Positions 1 to 13,118 are shown, counted from the first letter of the stretch. The stretch: 64,000 bases of DNA from Acanthaster planci (GCF_001949145.1 NW_019091366.1:251496-315495); one strand, 5' to 3'. Notes: generated by a model not told the origin, from the letters alone. Numbers and translations are program-made.

Positions 1-2060
1 CTACTGAAAAAAAGTAGCGCACCAGGTTTCACGGGCTAGTATTAAGTCGCTTCCTCACTGGAAATGGGGTGGCCTCAAGGAGTGGCATGAGATAGAATGG
101 TGATCTAGTATGTGGTGCATTATGTACATGTATGGACAAATAACTGGCAAAAGTACAACAGTTTACGTGCATGTTCCTTACAATAAACTAATATCCTAAA
201 TTACTCACAATGCAAAGGCTGCATATCATTCCAACAGATTGAGCGTGAAGCTACATGTATCATGGAGAGGGAAGTAGCCTCAGATCCAGCCGGACCCTGG
301 ACAGCACGTAAAAGTCTGGACTTTAGCCGTCGCATTTCCGTTGCATCTCTGTCACTCTGCGCCTCAGGGCGCCTCTGCACACAACTTGCCCATAACAGAC
401 TGTGCCAAACAGGCTGGCCCAACTTCGTCCAGACTGATGAGCAGTTGCTGAGTGGTTGAGCTGGTGGACATCAGGTTCCTGTCCAATGCCATGGCTCGGG
501 ACGAGGAGCCATCTGCTGTATGCCGTCTGTTAGAGCCGGCTTGCGACAGCCTTAGATAACCATAAGCAGGGCACTCCCTTTCCCCCAATGCAAGTGTAAC
601 TCCATGCAGGGACATGTACCCTCAGTTAGTCCTGCCTGGATAAGATACCGCTATAACATACACAATCTCTTTAAACTGCAGTGTGCCTACACCGTAATAC
701 TGGCACTGTTACAGAGAGACTGGCACAAACGAACTCACTGTCCTCCTTTGCGCTGACGTGGAGAATGTTCGGATGGTGCACTCACATCGGAAGCATGCTG
801 GGCAAGAGGTTGGGTAGGTGGGAGGGAGAACTCTTCCCTCTCCACCTCCCCCGCCCCCAAAAAACTGGCGAAATGCAGCTGATGGGACTGGAACTCCTTC
901 AAACCTCACGCATCCAGACAATGTGCACTCGAATGTGCAAAACTTCAGAACGAGCCACATGCACATGAACAGGCCTTGTTGTTGTGTGGACGTCTTTGTG
1001 TGATCTGCTGTTTCACTGGTAATCGTGCTCAATGCAAAAAGCAATGCCCAAGTTGGTATCCACTTTCCGCACTCTCCTGTCATCCCCCGGCCCTCCCCCC
1101 CCCAAAAAAGCCCTGAAGATTAGACTCCATACAACCAAGATAACTTCTCTAAATCCAGTGTTTCACACTGTATTGCAGCGTCAAACACCAACACACAGGA
1201 TTTGTTCCATGTCTGGCCTAATTTCCACGACGCCAGCGCACAATGTATAAACCCGTACCTGCCTGCTGATGTGGCAACATAGGTCACGTGACCCATCCAC
1301 ATTTTCCCCAGGGAATCATTGAACATTCTCACATGTGCTCGCAGTGAGAAGAAAGTACCGAAATGCATAGGAGTAAAGTTTGTTGAACTCTCGTGTCTGT
1401 GACCTCCACCCACATTATTAACCTTGTACAGAAACATCGTCTGCTGAATGTGCGCATGTAGCAAAGGCCTGAAGAAAACTCACACTACCCACTTGGGTAT
1501 CACATGAGGGCGCTAGATGAACAAGCACAGCCACAAAGTACATTGTAATGCCAGATTTCTGGAGCCGCCATGCTGGCTTTGTGCTAAACTGCCAAACACA
1601 TACAGTCAGGATCATATAGGCCTCACCCAAAGCTGCCAACTTTGGAAAAGAACAATCAGGGAGATGTCTTGGGGAAGGGGGATGCATGTGCGAGCGCGAA
1701 GCACGAAGCCCTTACGGCGTGGGGTCCAGGAACCGCTTAACGGCCCCGTAAAATTTTGCAATCTGGATGGCTCTGTGGTGCAGTCTAAGGCATGGGGGCA
1801 GTGGCTATCAAGATAATAAGTAAAATACTACATGTAGTGGTTCTTCATTGGAATCTTTTTCATCTATGGTCAAATTCTTTTCTGGTCCAACAACGTGTGA
1901 AGCCTCAGCAAAATTTCAGTGCGGAAGCTGTCAGGTGTATTTTTATAATTATACCGACCTATATAACATATAATATAAAGTTTCAGTTCATTACTCCTAA
2001 GCAGGTAAGAAACTTACTTGTACATGTATATGTGAAATATGCATGTACCTTTTATATACT
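1..2060. other. No gene seen
   Basis: Only short, unrelated open frames occur. Two C-run/A-run junctions (near 850 and 1096) and scattered TACATGTA motifs are present. Around 1761-1800, TGGCTCTGTGGTGCAGTC is weakly A-box-like, but no B box follows it at the right distance. Confidence 0.6.
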
Positions 2061-2062
2061 GC

Positions 2063-4000
2063 TTATTGCTGCCTGCTAGTTGAAGGCTGGGGACTGGTGG
2101 ATGTGGATGGTTGCTCTGTGGACGGTTGCTCTGTGGATGGTTGCTCTGTGGATGCTTGCTCTGTGGATGCTTGCTCTGTGGATGCTTGCTCTGTGGATGC
2201 TTGCCCTGTGGATGCTTGCTCTGTGGATGCTTGCTCTGTGGATGCTTGCCCTGTGGATGCTTGCCCTGTGGATGCTTGCCCTGTGGATGCTTGCTCTGTG
2301 GATGCTTGCTCTGTGGATGCTTGCTCTGTGGATTTGCTTGGCATGTCTGGAAGTTCATGTAGTGAGTAGTACATGGACTGTTCGACCTTCTTTAGCAGTT
2401 CTTTTGAATATTCTCTTTCTTGACAGGGTACACCAGGGTTTGCTATTTCTCAATAAGTAGTGACTGCAGCACTTTGACACGCATGGAACCGCTAAAGTCA
2501 GTCTTATTTTTTCTGACGATGCTGAACACTCTTTCACAAGAGGAATTTGAATGTGGTATGACAAGTACAGCTTTCATAACTGAACTCAGCAAGGAGTGCT
2601 TTTTGCATCCATTTGCATCTTGAATTCTGGAGATGATATCCCACTTTTTGTCCACTCTTGTGGATTTATCAAGCACAGCTGGTGTGTTGCTGAAACTATC
2701 GACTTGGTAAGTTGCAAACTCCACTTCTAGCTTATCAACTACATCAGCACTTCTGTCACGCAGGATGCTTTGAAACCTGTTAACAAAACATTCCACAGAA
2801 GCAAAAGACCTGGAGCTCCTCAGAGCAATATCAACTACTTCGGCTTCCTGAAGCAGTTTGTCATTCAGTGGGCATGTCTTCAAAATATAATCACATGCTG
2901 ACTTGTAATAGCATCGTACTGATCTGAAGAAATGGCTCACCTCCTGCTCAGTGAGGCATGCAGACTTGGTTTCAGAGTCAGTCATGTTCTTGATGCACTC
3001 ACGAGCATCTTTGCCAAACAGAAGATCTGCCTCACACTTCCAATTCTCTTCCTTTCCATATTCCTCTGACTTCAGATCTGATGAGAACTTCGTAACCACT
3101 GATGGCTTTACGAATCTGAGAAGCAACTCCTGTACGACCCTATTTAACTCTCTATGAAGGATATGGATGCACGGCTCCTCTCTCTGTAGAAGCAGGTTAA
3201 TTTGATGAAAATGTGGTTGTTGTACCTCAGAAAAAAGGAGTACAACTTTGTCTGAGGTGAGCTAAATCAGCGATGAATTCTTGTTAAGCGTGACTCCTGC
3301 AATTGGGCTGAAGAATGTCCAGAGCTACATGTAGATTTTGGGCCAGAACATGTCAGCTTTGGTGGGCAATGATCCTTCGGGGCTTGTGTTGATTTCCTTT
3401 TCAATGTAGTTTTTTTTCACCTTATTTGTAGATAGAGCCCTCTGTTGTGTTGTTTTGGGTGTGCTGTTAATTGCAGATGACAGTGTTTTGATTACAGGCC
3501 CATCAGTTGGTGACACTTGTTTCTGTGTTTTGTTGGCACGTGTACTGGGTGAGCGTTGTGTTGTTAGAGCTGAGGCAGGACTTGACAATTGATGAGTTGA
3601 AGAACTTTTGTTTTTGCATTGCTTTCACTGATACTCAAATTTCCATGTTAGTTTTTATCTCTTCCTTGGAGAATGATTCGAGTGGCTTCCACTGTTCTAG
3701 AAGTCGATCAATACAAACCCCCATGGAGAGCCATTTTCTTCGGAAGATATCGCTGCGACCTCCTTTCCTCACGGAAATATCACAGCTACATACAACACAG
3801 AATGCAAAATATTCCCCCTTCTTCAATTTCCGTATGCACAGCCATTCTTTGCTGTATTCTTCTCTGTACTTCTGCAGATATTTCTTAGCCTTCGTTGAGT
3901 CTTTCGATGCCATTTTTACCACACGATGAGTCGAGTCTACCGCGTCAGCGATCAACCTTGTTCCCATAGGTGCAATCCGCGCCATGTTGGTTCGCACCAT
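2063..4000 (-). pseudogene. Decayed hAT-superfamily DNA transposase
   Basis: Minus-strand fragments in several frames follow the order of a hAT transposase. First comes an N-terminal lysine-rich segment (about 4000-3635) with YREEYSKEWLC and CVVCSCDISVRKGGRSDIF, which resembles a BED-like zinc-finger start. Next is a Ser/Thr-rich linker ending TKADMFWPKIYM (3588-3325). A third block (about 3260-3127) contains HFHQINLLLQREEPCIHIL. The long open block 3126-2443 carries the C-terminal dimerisation signature HSNSSCERVFSIVRKNKTD. After a stop at 2443 the protein continues in another frame as ANPGVPCQEREYSKELLKK and reads through the 15-base minisatellite to a stop near 2063. At least three frame changes and lost zinc ligands make it inactive. 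The target duplication and terminal inverted repeats were not found. Confidence 0.85.
2104..2336. repeat. 15-base minisatellite, 15 units, in frame with the hAT C-terminus
   Basis: The unit is GCTTGCTCTGTGGAT on the plus strand. Fifteen units follow one another, with single-base variants: G for C at the first cytosine in the first three units, and C for T in four others. The unit is a multiple of three and stop-free in several frames, which explains the overlapping low-complexity open frames here. On the minus strand, in the frame that continues the transposase, it encodes STEQA, STGQA and STEQP pentapeptides, then PSTSTSPQPSTSRQQ and a stop. Confidence 0.95.
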
Positions 4001-7000
4001 GCTTGGCTAATGAAGGGATGCGTAAGAAGCCTACGGGGTCGAGGTTGCTGCAGCATGTGCACCTGACACCAGCTACATTTATGTGTGTGTGTGTGACAAC
4101 CGTCTGGAATCCATCTGCCAAATACGATGTGTACAGCAAGGGTAGCAACAATTCGCTGGTGACAGACTGCTCACTCGTCAACGTTTGGGAAAATACAAAA
4201 GTGCATATGCTTACAGGTTACCAGTTGTGTAGACTTGAATCCAGGCCCAATGTACAAGTGAGATTCATCGACATTCGAAATTAATGTACATTCGAATGGC
4301 ACTCTCCCACACTGAGAAGTGCGTGGCACCGGTAAACACTCTTTTACGGAGTCTAGTTCTCGACAAGGGAAATGACAGCGAGTGTGTACATGTACATACA
4401 GTTTATGCACGTAACACACAATTTTCAGTTGAAAAAAGAGGACACACATTCACAACCAATTATTTTCATGCCAAGTTTTATTACAACTCCGACTGTGGCA
4501 ATTCAAAAAGACAGGTAAATATAAATTTGCATACACAAATTGACAATCTGGGAGATTTTTAACATGTGCCGGGAGGCAGAAGAAAGACCACTTTCCGGGA
4601 GTCTTCCGCAAAATATCAGAGAGTTGGCAGCTCTGCTCACCCACCCCAACAACCAAAAGAGATCCATCGGGGCAATTCAAGGAAGAGAAAGCTCTCTTCT
4701 CAGCTCATAAGGTATGTATGCCACAGGGTATGTGGAAATGGATGCACTCCAATGCATAACCCAGCCTTGTCAGAGATGAAATGTTGGTATTACACAATGG
4801 GCACGTACCTGTGCTTTCCCTTTGTTTAGTATGCGTGTCATGAATACACGGGTACATATACTCTCCCCAGTCAGACACAGCAAGCTGTTTTTAAGTGTGC
4901 ATCAGGGGCGTATCACGGGAAATGGGTACCAACATGCAGTGGGTTAACAAACACAAACAGGTTGCCGCACTATGGGGGACACATGACCGGCTGTGGGTCA
5001 AACATTTAAAAATACATGAATTCTCGCATGTGCCTAAATGGAACCAGGAAGGACTTGAACTTTTTTAGTGATGTGGTGGGATATGCAAACACTCAAGTGC
5101 TAAGGGCGGGCGAGACTGATTTCTTATTATTCCAACTTGTACTTGTATACAGTATTTTCACTGTTACTAGGACATCTTCGACTGAACACTGCATAAAGCT
5201 GGAATTCAAAGTACTGCTCATCTTCAGAAATCTAGTGTCTTAATTGAAAGTGAATGGACTTTCGGGAACAGCAACACACTGGATGTACACGTGATTGCGA
5301 AACAGGATGTACAAATCCTATTAATGAATAACTTGGAATAATCTCTAACCTAATCTGTTCTACATGTACATTGAAAAACCACTACCAAGGCACACCATAT
5401 TTTCACACAGATGATACAGGCGGGCTATTTACCGCCGACTGAGAGGGTACCATGGCTTGCCAAAATGTACGTCAAGTCTAAGAATATGCGCGAGTGAAGT
5501 GACGGCATCTCCTCAGTCTGTGCCACGTGCTCAGCTGCAGCAAGAGGGGAACCCACAGGGAAACGCACAGATACATGTAGGTGCAGTATTCAAGGTGCTC
5601 TGCTGGCTGAAGCCGCAACTACAGATGCTGCTGGCTACATGTATGCGGCTACAGCCGCTTCCGACATGTGCACTTGTCACTCCAAGTGGCAGCCTTATGA
5701 ATCCGGTCTCACGGCCTTACCAGCAAAAACAAACTCAAGCAAAAGCTCTCATGGTGGTGCTACTTGGTCTGTTGGCCAGACGGCACATGGTATCTGTGGA
5801 TAGGCCCTCATCACATTTAAGTGACAAAAATTTTTGTCCCCACAACTCGGTCCCGACTTTCCCAACACAAGAAATTGTCCATTTAATGTTTGGGTCCCAA
5901 CGATGTGTATGTTTGAACACAAGCTTACATGTAGTCCCCACAACTTGGTAACAAGTATGGGTGCGTGTGTCATGTCCGTGTATGATACCATGGATGGACC
6001 CGAGAACGGTAAGATTCTAAGATGTTCTGTTGACTTGTACAGGCCTGCACAATTCTGTGCCGCCTCTCTGACAGAGAATTTCAGAGGCATTTTGGCATGG
6101 GAGGGGGGCAATTGCCACAAAAGGAAGAGCAGTGGAAATTTGGTAAAGGAAATCATTACCAAACATCAAGCCTGAAAGAATGTTCACAAAGGAAGGAATA
6201 TGACTATGTTTCCCAGTTTTTCTTAACTCATAGAAAACTAAGGAGTGTTTACTCATGCCCAAACGTAAAAACAAGAATCGATATTGATGATTTTTTCCCC
6301 AGTAATTTTGTTTCGGTTTCGTTCACTGCTTGGTGTATCTCTCAGTTTGGCATTCCGGACTGTACATGTACATACCCTGCAAGACTCCTTTCCAAGGTAT
6401 TCTACTCAGGCGACTTGGGACTCATTTAGTTAGGGCAAACGAGGAAATGTCTAAGTAGTCGAAGTGCTTCCCCAATGACTTTGATAAGCTCATGATTAAT
6501 TACATGCAGCCTGACAATGTAATTTTATGGCTTTTCAAAAAGAAATTTTGTGGGGGTTTTTCCCCCCACTAAATGCCCAAGGGATGACTGGCTTTCCAGT
6601 ACATTTACTTCAAGTCTGTGTATTGTTGACTTGGCAGACCCTAATCTATCTTAGATTGAGCAGATCAACGACCAATTATCAAAAGAAAAATAAATGAAAA
6701 GACGACAAAACTCTGGACTTACAAGTTTTAGAAGAACCCAGGATTAAAAAGCACACGAACAAACAAAGATATAACTGATCTACATGTACCTGCTGGCAGC
6801 CCTCCCCCACTAGAGCAGTGTGACCCCATCCAGCATTCCTCATTTACACAGAGGAAACATGTATGCACAATGGACCATGCATAACATAAATTCTGGGTCA
6901 AGTACGCCCGAGGACCATGATTCTCTAGAGTTTGAGCAACACTACATGAACGACAGATGGTTCGGACCATTCACATGTGTAGGCCACATGTACCGTACCA

Positions 7001-8380
7001 TTTTGACCCAAGCCCTGTAGAGCGTCGGTGAGCCAATATTATCTATCACTACAGAGGGAACAACCATTCACATGAAAGCAACCTTACCAGGTGACCCTGG
7101 CCATGCACGCTGCAAGCTGCAAGCGTTGCAGACAACTCTAGCAGCCAATGGCAAAATGTGAGTGATGACGGGGAAGTTGGCAAAAATAGTGAACCTGGGG
7201 CTTTTCAAGTGTGGCTAAACTGCAGGTGTGTGTTGTTAAACAGAAACCGACTAGTTGCCCCTGCATGATGTTACAGTGCACTGATAGTCACAAGGCAAGG
7301 ACTGAAGTTCTTCTTGGCACAGGTCAACTCTTTTACCTATGTCCCACCCTCCCAATTTTCTCACCGACTTAACCATTCATGCAATGGACAGTATTGGGGA
7401 ATTTACCTCCCCCCCAAAAAAAAATTGTACTGGTAGCACTCTCAAAAGGAAATTATAATCAAAAGACACTCTCAATACATTAATGTCCCCAGTGAGTATC
7501 CAGTTTCCAATATGCAATATATTTAGATGAACAAATGCATTTCAATTCAAGGAGTCATTTTTTTTTAATCATTTGTGGTTATAAAAATAAGTTTTTGGCA
7601 GAAAGCCAATTTATGCTATGGCCTGAGAGTGCTTATTACTTTGCTTGCATTCCCAACCGAAACTCAAATGCATTACAAATACACTTAAATTGTTAATTAA
7701 AAGGGACGGAACCAAGGGATTTGGTCCACATCTGGGGGGATTGTTTTAATTCTTTAGTTTCATTTTGTTTTGTTTTTGTTTTGTTTTTTTACTCGAGTGA
7801 ATTTGAATCAAGCCTTAAATTGGATTTTCCATCTGCCTTCTTTTGCTGCTTCTGGGAGGCACAAAAGATATTTTTCAGTGTATTTTTCAATGACTGGCCT
7901 TGACTTGCTGCTGTCAGTCAACTGACCATGTCAAAAATGGTGAGCGCGGCCTTTGTTCACCATTAACTGGCTGCAGAGAATCCTTTTCTTCCATGCCCGC
8001 AACCCTTGCATCGGTTAGATTACATTCACAGGTGCTGACCACACTGGGATGTTTCATCATATTAGTGCCCTGTACAAGCACACACATAACGACCGACCCG
8101 TTGCCAAACCCAATGGGGCATGCCACGCGGATAGACTTCAGGTCAGATGCATGTACATAATTAATGCACTCGGCATAAAAAGCAAACACATTTTTCTCCC
8201 CTTTTTGGCAAGGTTGTCATTTTATGTTTTCTTTCCATGCCGGCAAACCATGCGTGCAAAGCATTAGGCCAATGGGCTAACGGCATTCCCCATACAAATG
8301 CACGGCTATATTGTGGTTTCCTACTTGTAATTTGTATTCTTTCTTTGCAAAATGCAGCGTGCCAGGCTACAACCTTGACC
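4001..8380. other. No gene seen; scattered simple motifs
   Basis: The longest open frame, at 5457-5951 on the plus strand (164 codons), has no recognisable domain and sits in mixed low-complexity sequence, so I do not call it. A short TG run is at about 4083. Two similar GTCCCCACAACT-type segments lie at 5838 and 5935, about 100 bases apart, and may be remnants of one repeat. Confidence 0.5.
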
Positions 8381-8384
8381 TGAT

Positions 8385-8590
8385 ATGCACATATGTCCCA
8401 TGTATACCCACATGTACATGTACACTGCTGTGGTATGCCTGTACATACAGGTACATGTACACATGTGTACTGTAGGGTGCAATCAACAAAAACAGAAATC
8501 CTATTATCATGGACATGGTGTACATGTACTGTGCAACAACTGTGTGTTGGTTTCCTGCTGGCATTACATGTACATGTACATGTAGTGTAG
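8385..8590. repeat. ACATGT-rich cluster
   Basis: This 200-base segment holds many overlapping TACATG/ACATGT units, including ACATGTACATGTACACT at about 8412 and three tandem ACATGT units at 8565-8584. The overlapping open frames rich in Met, Tyr, His and Val are translations of this motif. Confidence 0.85.
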
Positions 8591-8594
8591 GCCT

Positions 8595-9849
8595 GTATAT
8601 TTGACTGAAAGAAAAAAATGGGTTAAATTTAGAGTTCCCTGAGGAGCTCGGGAGTTTAGTGGATTACAGCGCAGAATGGTGAAAACTGGGAAAATTGTAA
8701 CAGCTGAGAGAATAAAATATAAAATCCCATTAAAATAGGAAAAATGTCATGGCAATTACTACATTTCGCATATAAATTCAATGAAAAAAAAAATGGGCTC
8801 CCTCCTCTTCAGATGACTGGTTTTGCAAGTGACCAATACTGAATTTTGAACTGTTTTTTGAGTATTATATTTGATATACAATGTACTATTACAACTCAAG
8901 AAATCATCCAGCCTCTCCAGTCATGGCCTGCTGTTAATTCGCAACCATGTGTGGCCCAAATGTAACCATCAGACAAGTGGTCCAGAATGCTGTTGACCGA
9001 CAGGAAATTTGGGGCAAATTTGGGGCATCTTCTGGATCCATACTGCAGCCCATTGCCGCTGCTTGCGGCTTGCACCACCCACTCTGGCCCATTTGTCTCA
9101 GACAGTCCATGTACCGGTACACTGTACCTCGAGTTGAAGCAAACCCACACTGCCACATGGGGGAAAGGCTGATGGGAAAGTTTTCAAGCGGGCTCGTGGC
9201 ACACATGTAGATCAAGAGTAAAAAATTCTGTCTACATGTGTGGCTCGAACACACGCCTAGTGCACAAATGGAGACCGTACATGTACATTCAAATCGAAAT
9301 TTGCATGTGCTCCGCGCCATGAGCCAAACACTCAAGAACCTGAATACGTAGAAGATGAGTTCCCAAAAGGACCCTGACTGCTATTCAAAAACACGCCCTC
9401 TCTTGTTCCCGCTCGGAATAGATGGCGTTTGAGCTTTCCAAGGGCAGGTGTGTAGCTCTGTGACGGGTCATGCATATTTAGTATGTATACATGTAGGCAC
9501 AGGTCATTGTGGCTACACTTTGGATTGCAACAAGCCTCAGAAAACGGCTTTGTGCAAGTGCCATTGGTTTTTTTGGGGGGGGGTTGTTTTGTTTTGTATT
9601 ATTTGCTTGAGAATGATGTTCATCTTCAAAGTTCATAATGTGATTAACTGTTTCGAGGTGAAATTTTTATGAATTTAGAATGCCAAGTTGGGCATATACA
9701 TGTAGGTTTGCAGTAGCACCATGCAAGGATGTCTCTTTTCAGAACCACACATGCTCAGCAAGAGATATCCTTGCATGGTGTCAAGGCAAACCTTTACACC
9801 TGACTTGCCTAACCTTCACCATGAAAAGCTTCAAGGCTCATCCAAATTA
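8595..9849. other. No gene seen
   Basis: Open frames at 8896-9335 overlap on both strands and resemble no known protein. A T-run/G-run junction (TTTTTTGGGGGGGGGG) is at about 9569-9585. Confidence 0.5.
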
Positions 9850-11145
9850 AGAATGTGTTATTTACAGAATACAAACCGTGGCTTATACATTGATTTTCAT
9901 GTTTTAAAATGTCTCTGCGGCTTACATATGCTGGGCGGCTTATACAGCAACCTTTGAAGGATGACGTCACTCACAAATGCCACGGATGGGCCATGCGTAC
10001 CACGTGCTAGTGGTGCAGTCATTTTTTCGTTCGTTGCCGTTTACATCTGAAAACTCAAACCTTGGAGAAAAAATACAAGTTCAAGTTGTCCAGATTTCGA
10101 GTTATAAATGGAATTTCCATAGTCATCGAGTCACAAAACACATACATGAATAAACTTAACTTGCTTTGCTTTGGCAACATTTTAAGTGAATATTTTCCTG
10201 CTTTTTATTCAATCTCACATGTTTTTGCAAATAAATAATCATTTTACTGAGACTTTTTTATTGCTGTAACCTAAAGATTTCTTTCTACTGTTAAATAAAA
10301 ACCAACTGCTTCAATGGCGTACCTTCATGTGGCAGATCTTTCGTCTTTTTACCGAAGGTGTTTAGTGTGATGTGCCACAGAATTTGGGGTTTTTCTCTTG
10401 GGTTTTCTGATGACAACACTTTCTGTGGTCATGCAGTTATTGGATAGAGTCATCGATTGAACTCAACTGTCCATGAATGCGTCTGCGGTAGAAGTCAGGC
10501 TAGCCTGAAAACACGGTTTGCACGATCGCAGTGATGTGTGCAGTGCCTGTGCGTGCCATGCCACGCGCAGCATGCATGCAATACAAGTGGTTCCAGTGTG
10601 ATGACACGAACCAAGGTCTTACGGCAGATTTTTCAATTTTGGAAGCGATTTGGCGAGGTGCTTTTTGATCGGCGTCACAAAACCCTCAAGAAAACCGGAT
10701 GTTGTATTGTGGAAAGTTTTTTTTAATATAAAGCTTACTCTTTGGCAAGAAACAGTCAGCCTACGAGACAAAACGATCTTCAGACTTCGAGTTACCAAGA
10801 CTGTGTTGCACATCCCGACAGCATAAGTTTTGCTGGCCGCTGGAAAAGAGACAAAAGCCCATACAAGACCACCTTCCAGCCCACAGAAAGTATTAAATTT
10901 TGAGGACTTACACGTCAAATTCACTTTTTATGGTGAGATTCATTCACATTTTGTTACTTTTATTAGAAGTGGAACCATTGACGTATTGTACATGCTATAC
11001 TGGCACTTCAGCATGCAGCGTGATGACCTTTGTGGTTGGATCGTCAGCGCTGCGGTGCGGCTTATATACCAACTTTAAATCTTAATTTGCCAATTTTTGC
11101 ATGCTGCAGCTTAAACACCGGGCAGCTTATATTCCAAAAACTACA
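9850..11145. repeat. Unclassified interspersed element with GCGGCTTATA motifs near both ends
   Basis: The left part carries GTGGCTTATAC (about 9877), TGCGGCTTACATATGC (about 9916) and GGGCGGCTTATACAGC (about 9931). The right part carries GGTGCGGCTTATATACC (about 11054) and GGGCAGCTTATATTCC (about 11119), followed by AAAAACTACAGTATT. The motifs are in the same orientation at both ends, not inverted. The 1.1 kb between them has no recognised coding sequence. The boundaries are estimates and the superfamily is not assigned. Confidence 0.4.
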
Positions 11146-12629
11146 GTATTTCTTTTAATTAGCCAAACAGGTAATAATGCAGAATAAAACAGAATTTAAG
11201 TTGGGTTCAACCGACCAGGAAAATACATAGTCCAAACAACCTTGATTGGACCATAGTAACGAGGACGTTGTGACACAACTACCGCGGGCATGATGAAAAA
11301 AAACATTTTATCAAGATAATATCGAATACCGTGAAATTCTTTCCCCGGTAATTCAGTCTACACAAGTAAATGAATATCCAACGATCCAAGCTGCACACTT
11401 TGCGCACTGCGCAGACCAGAAGCACCCATGCTTTTCCTAAAAACAGTGCTTTGATGGTCTGACTGATGGTCCATGCATTCATATGCCAGTTTGAGTTTGT
11501 TTTTTTTTCCTTTTCTTATTCCCCAACAACATTCATGAAAAACCACAGCAGGTGAAACATGTCCAACTACATCCATTCACATACATGTACACCTGCCGAT
11601 TGAATTTCTTTTCAATGAGTGCACAGTCATGATTAATGACACAGCAGATACAAGGCCTAGCAGATACATCGCTATCACCAGCACTACACAATTTTTGTAT
11701 CAATTTATAACAATCATGAAATCAAAACAATCATTACCGTACATTCAGATTATGATAAAGAACACTTGAAAGCTGTTGACTAAGAAGAAAAGTGTACCAT
11801 GTGCATGCACACTGACAACGCTGTTTGTTTGGTGTTTTTAACATTTAATTGACATGTTCAAGTGTAGTTGGTGAATGACACACAGGTACATGTACATGTA
11901 CCGGGGGTATTTTGTTTGACTGTCGATTGTCAAAAACTTGGTTGAATAAAATTGGACGGCAATGTGAACTAACGCATGGACGGAGTAACTTACACTGCAC
12001 GTTAGCTCAATATACATGTAATTTGGAGGAGTCCTTATTATGAACATCAGTATTTATGTGCATATATAGCAATTAGAACTTGGAAGGGGGAGATTATGAA
12101 AAAGAAAAAGCAGTGTACAGGCAGGTGTAATTCTGCCTTCTGACAAAAAGAACAAAATTCATGGGCAACTTTGGTTTATGCATCTTTGGGGAATTCAGAC
12201 ACCCATGTATATTTTTTTTTCAAATACCAGCCCCAGATGCAAATGCTAAGAGTTGCTTGGACGGCATTCATTTGAGTTTGCACTGCTCGTAGCAATCCAG
12301 TGATAGTATAAGATTTATTCATAAATACCTCAGAGAGTTTCCCTATTCAACAAAGCACAACGTAACTGTGCCGTAACATTTGATAATGCCCGCTAAGAAG
12401 TGATAATGCCTGCTGCGTAAAAAAAATGCTCTGGCACCTGGATGCAGGACAGTTTCATCTGTCCCTACTGGACAAAGGTCTGTGTGCAACGCGGCACGCA
12501 GATTTCACCAGGCCCGCGCCAACAAATGCTGGTAATGCGGCTCAGGCATTACTTACCTCCACTCTCCTGAGCCGGTCTTACAGGCATGTTTAAGCCTGGC
12601 CAAGTACATGTACATATCTATTCCTTTCA
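11146..12629. other. No gene seen
   Basis: AT-rich sequence with scattered ACATGT units (11580, 11888, 12605) and a small direct repeat of GATAATGCC(C/T)GCT at about 12382-12414. There is no coding signal. Confidence 0.5.
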
Positions 12630-13118
12630 CCCTAAACCCCTAGGCCTTTTTACTAGGAACCATCTTGAATCCTCCGAAATCCTCTGATTTTCAACATGAA
12701 AAAATTGCATTCAGCCCAAATCCTCCAAAAATTCTTGAAAATGTCATTTGCAGATGTGCCTAACTGCCCATATCCTTCAAAATCCTCCCCCACTTCCTGT
12801 CATGTTGAGGCAGAGCAGATGGCAGTCTTGAGCAAAGCAGTTGATTCAAAAGAAATATGGGGCTGAATTTGTGCTTGACTAAGTACAGACAAGATAAGGT
12901 CTTATCCAAGACCTTCACGTACGGCATCCTTCAACATCAGCCTTGCAATTTTTTCATACACCCTGAATCCTCCAAATTCCTCCACTTTGCAGAAAAGGAT
13001 TTTGGAGGATTTGGGTGGGTTAGGATTAATAATGCATATTATCAGCAGTGTATAATCACTGATTGAGTCGTTCAACCCTAACCTCTCATTGAAATTGGAG
13101 GATTTGGGACTGTTAGGG
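12630..13118. mobile_element. Candidate non-autonomous element with CCCTAA ends and AATCCTCC subterminal repeats
   Basis: The left end reads CCCTAAACCCCTAGG and soon TTGAATCCTCCGAAATCCTC. The right end, read on the minus strand, is CCCTAACAGTCCCAAATCC followed by TCC. Between them lies a near-perfect hairpin of AATCCTCCAAATTCC (12966-12980) with GGATTTTGGAGGATT (12997-13011). Related pieces occur at about 25525-25690 and 40656-40700, which supports a dispersed family. No transposase is encoded and no target duplication is clear. Confidence 0.5.

Noticed and set aside
1761..1800. A-box-like TGGCTCTGTGGTGCAGTC and a similar segment near 32255
   Set aside because: Neither is followed by a B box at tRNA-like distance.
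2014..2460. Several overlapping low-complexity frames (HPQSK, LCGCL, MLALW, VDACS repeats)
   Set aside because: All are alternative-frame translations of the 15-base minisatellite. Only the minus frame joined to the transposase has a plausible coding history.
5457..5951. 164-codon plus-strand open frame
   Set aside because: No recognisable motif. Overlapping frames on the other strand are similarly open, and part appears to be repeat sequence.
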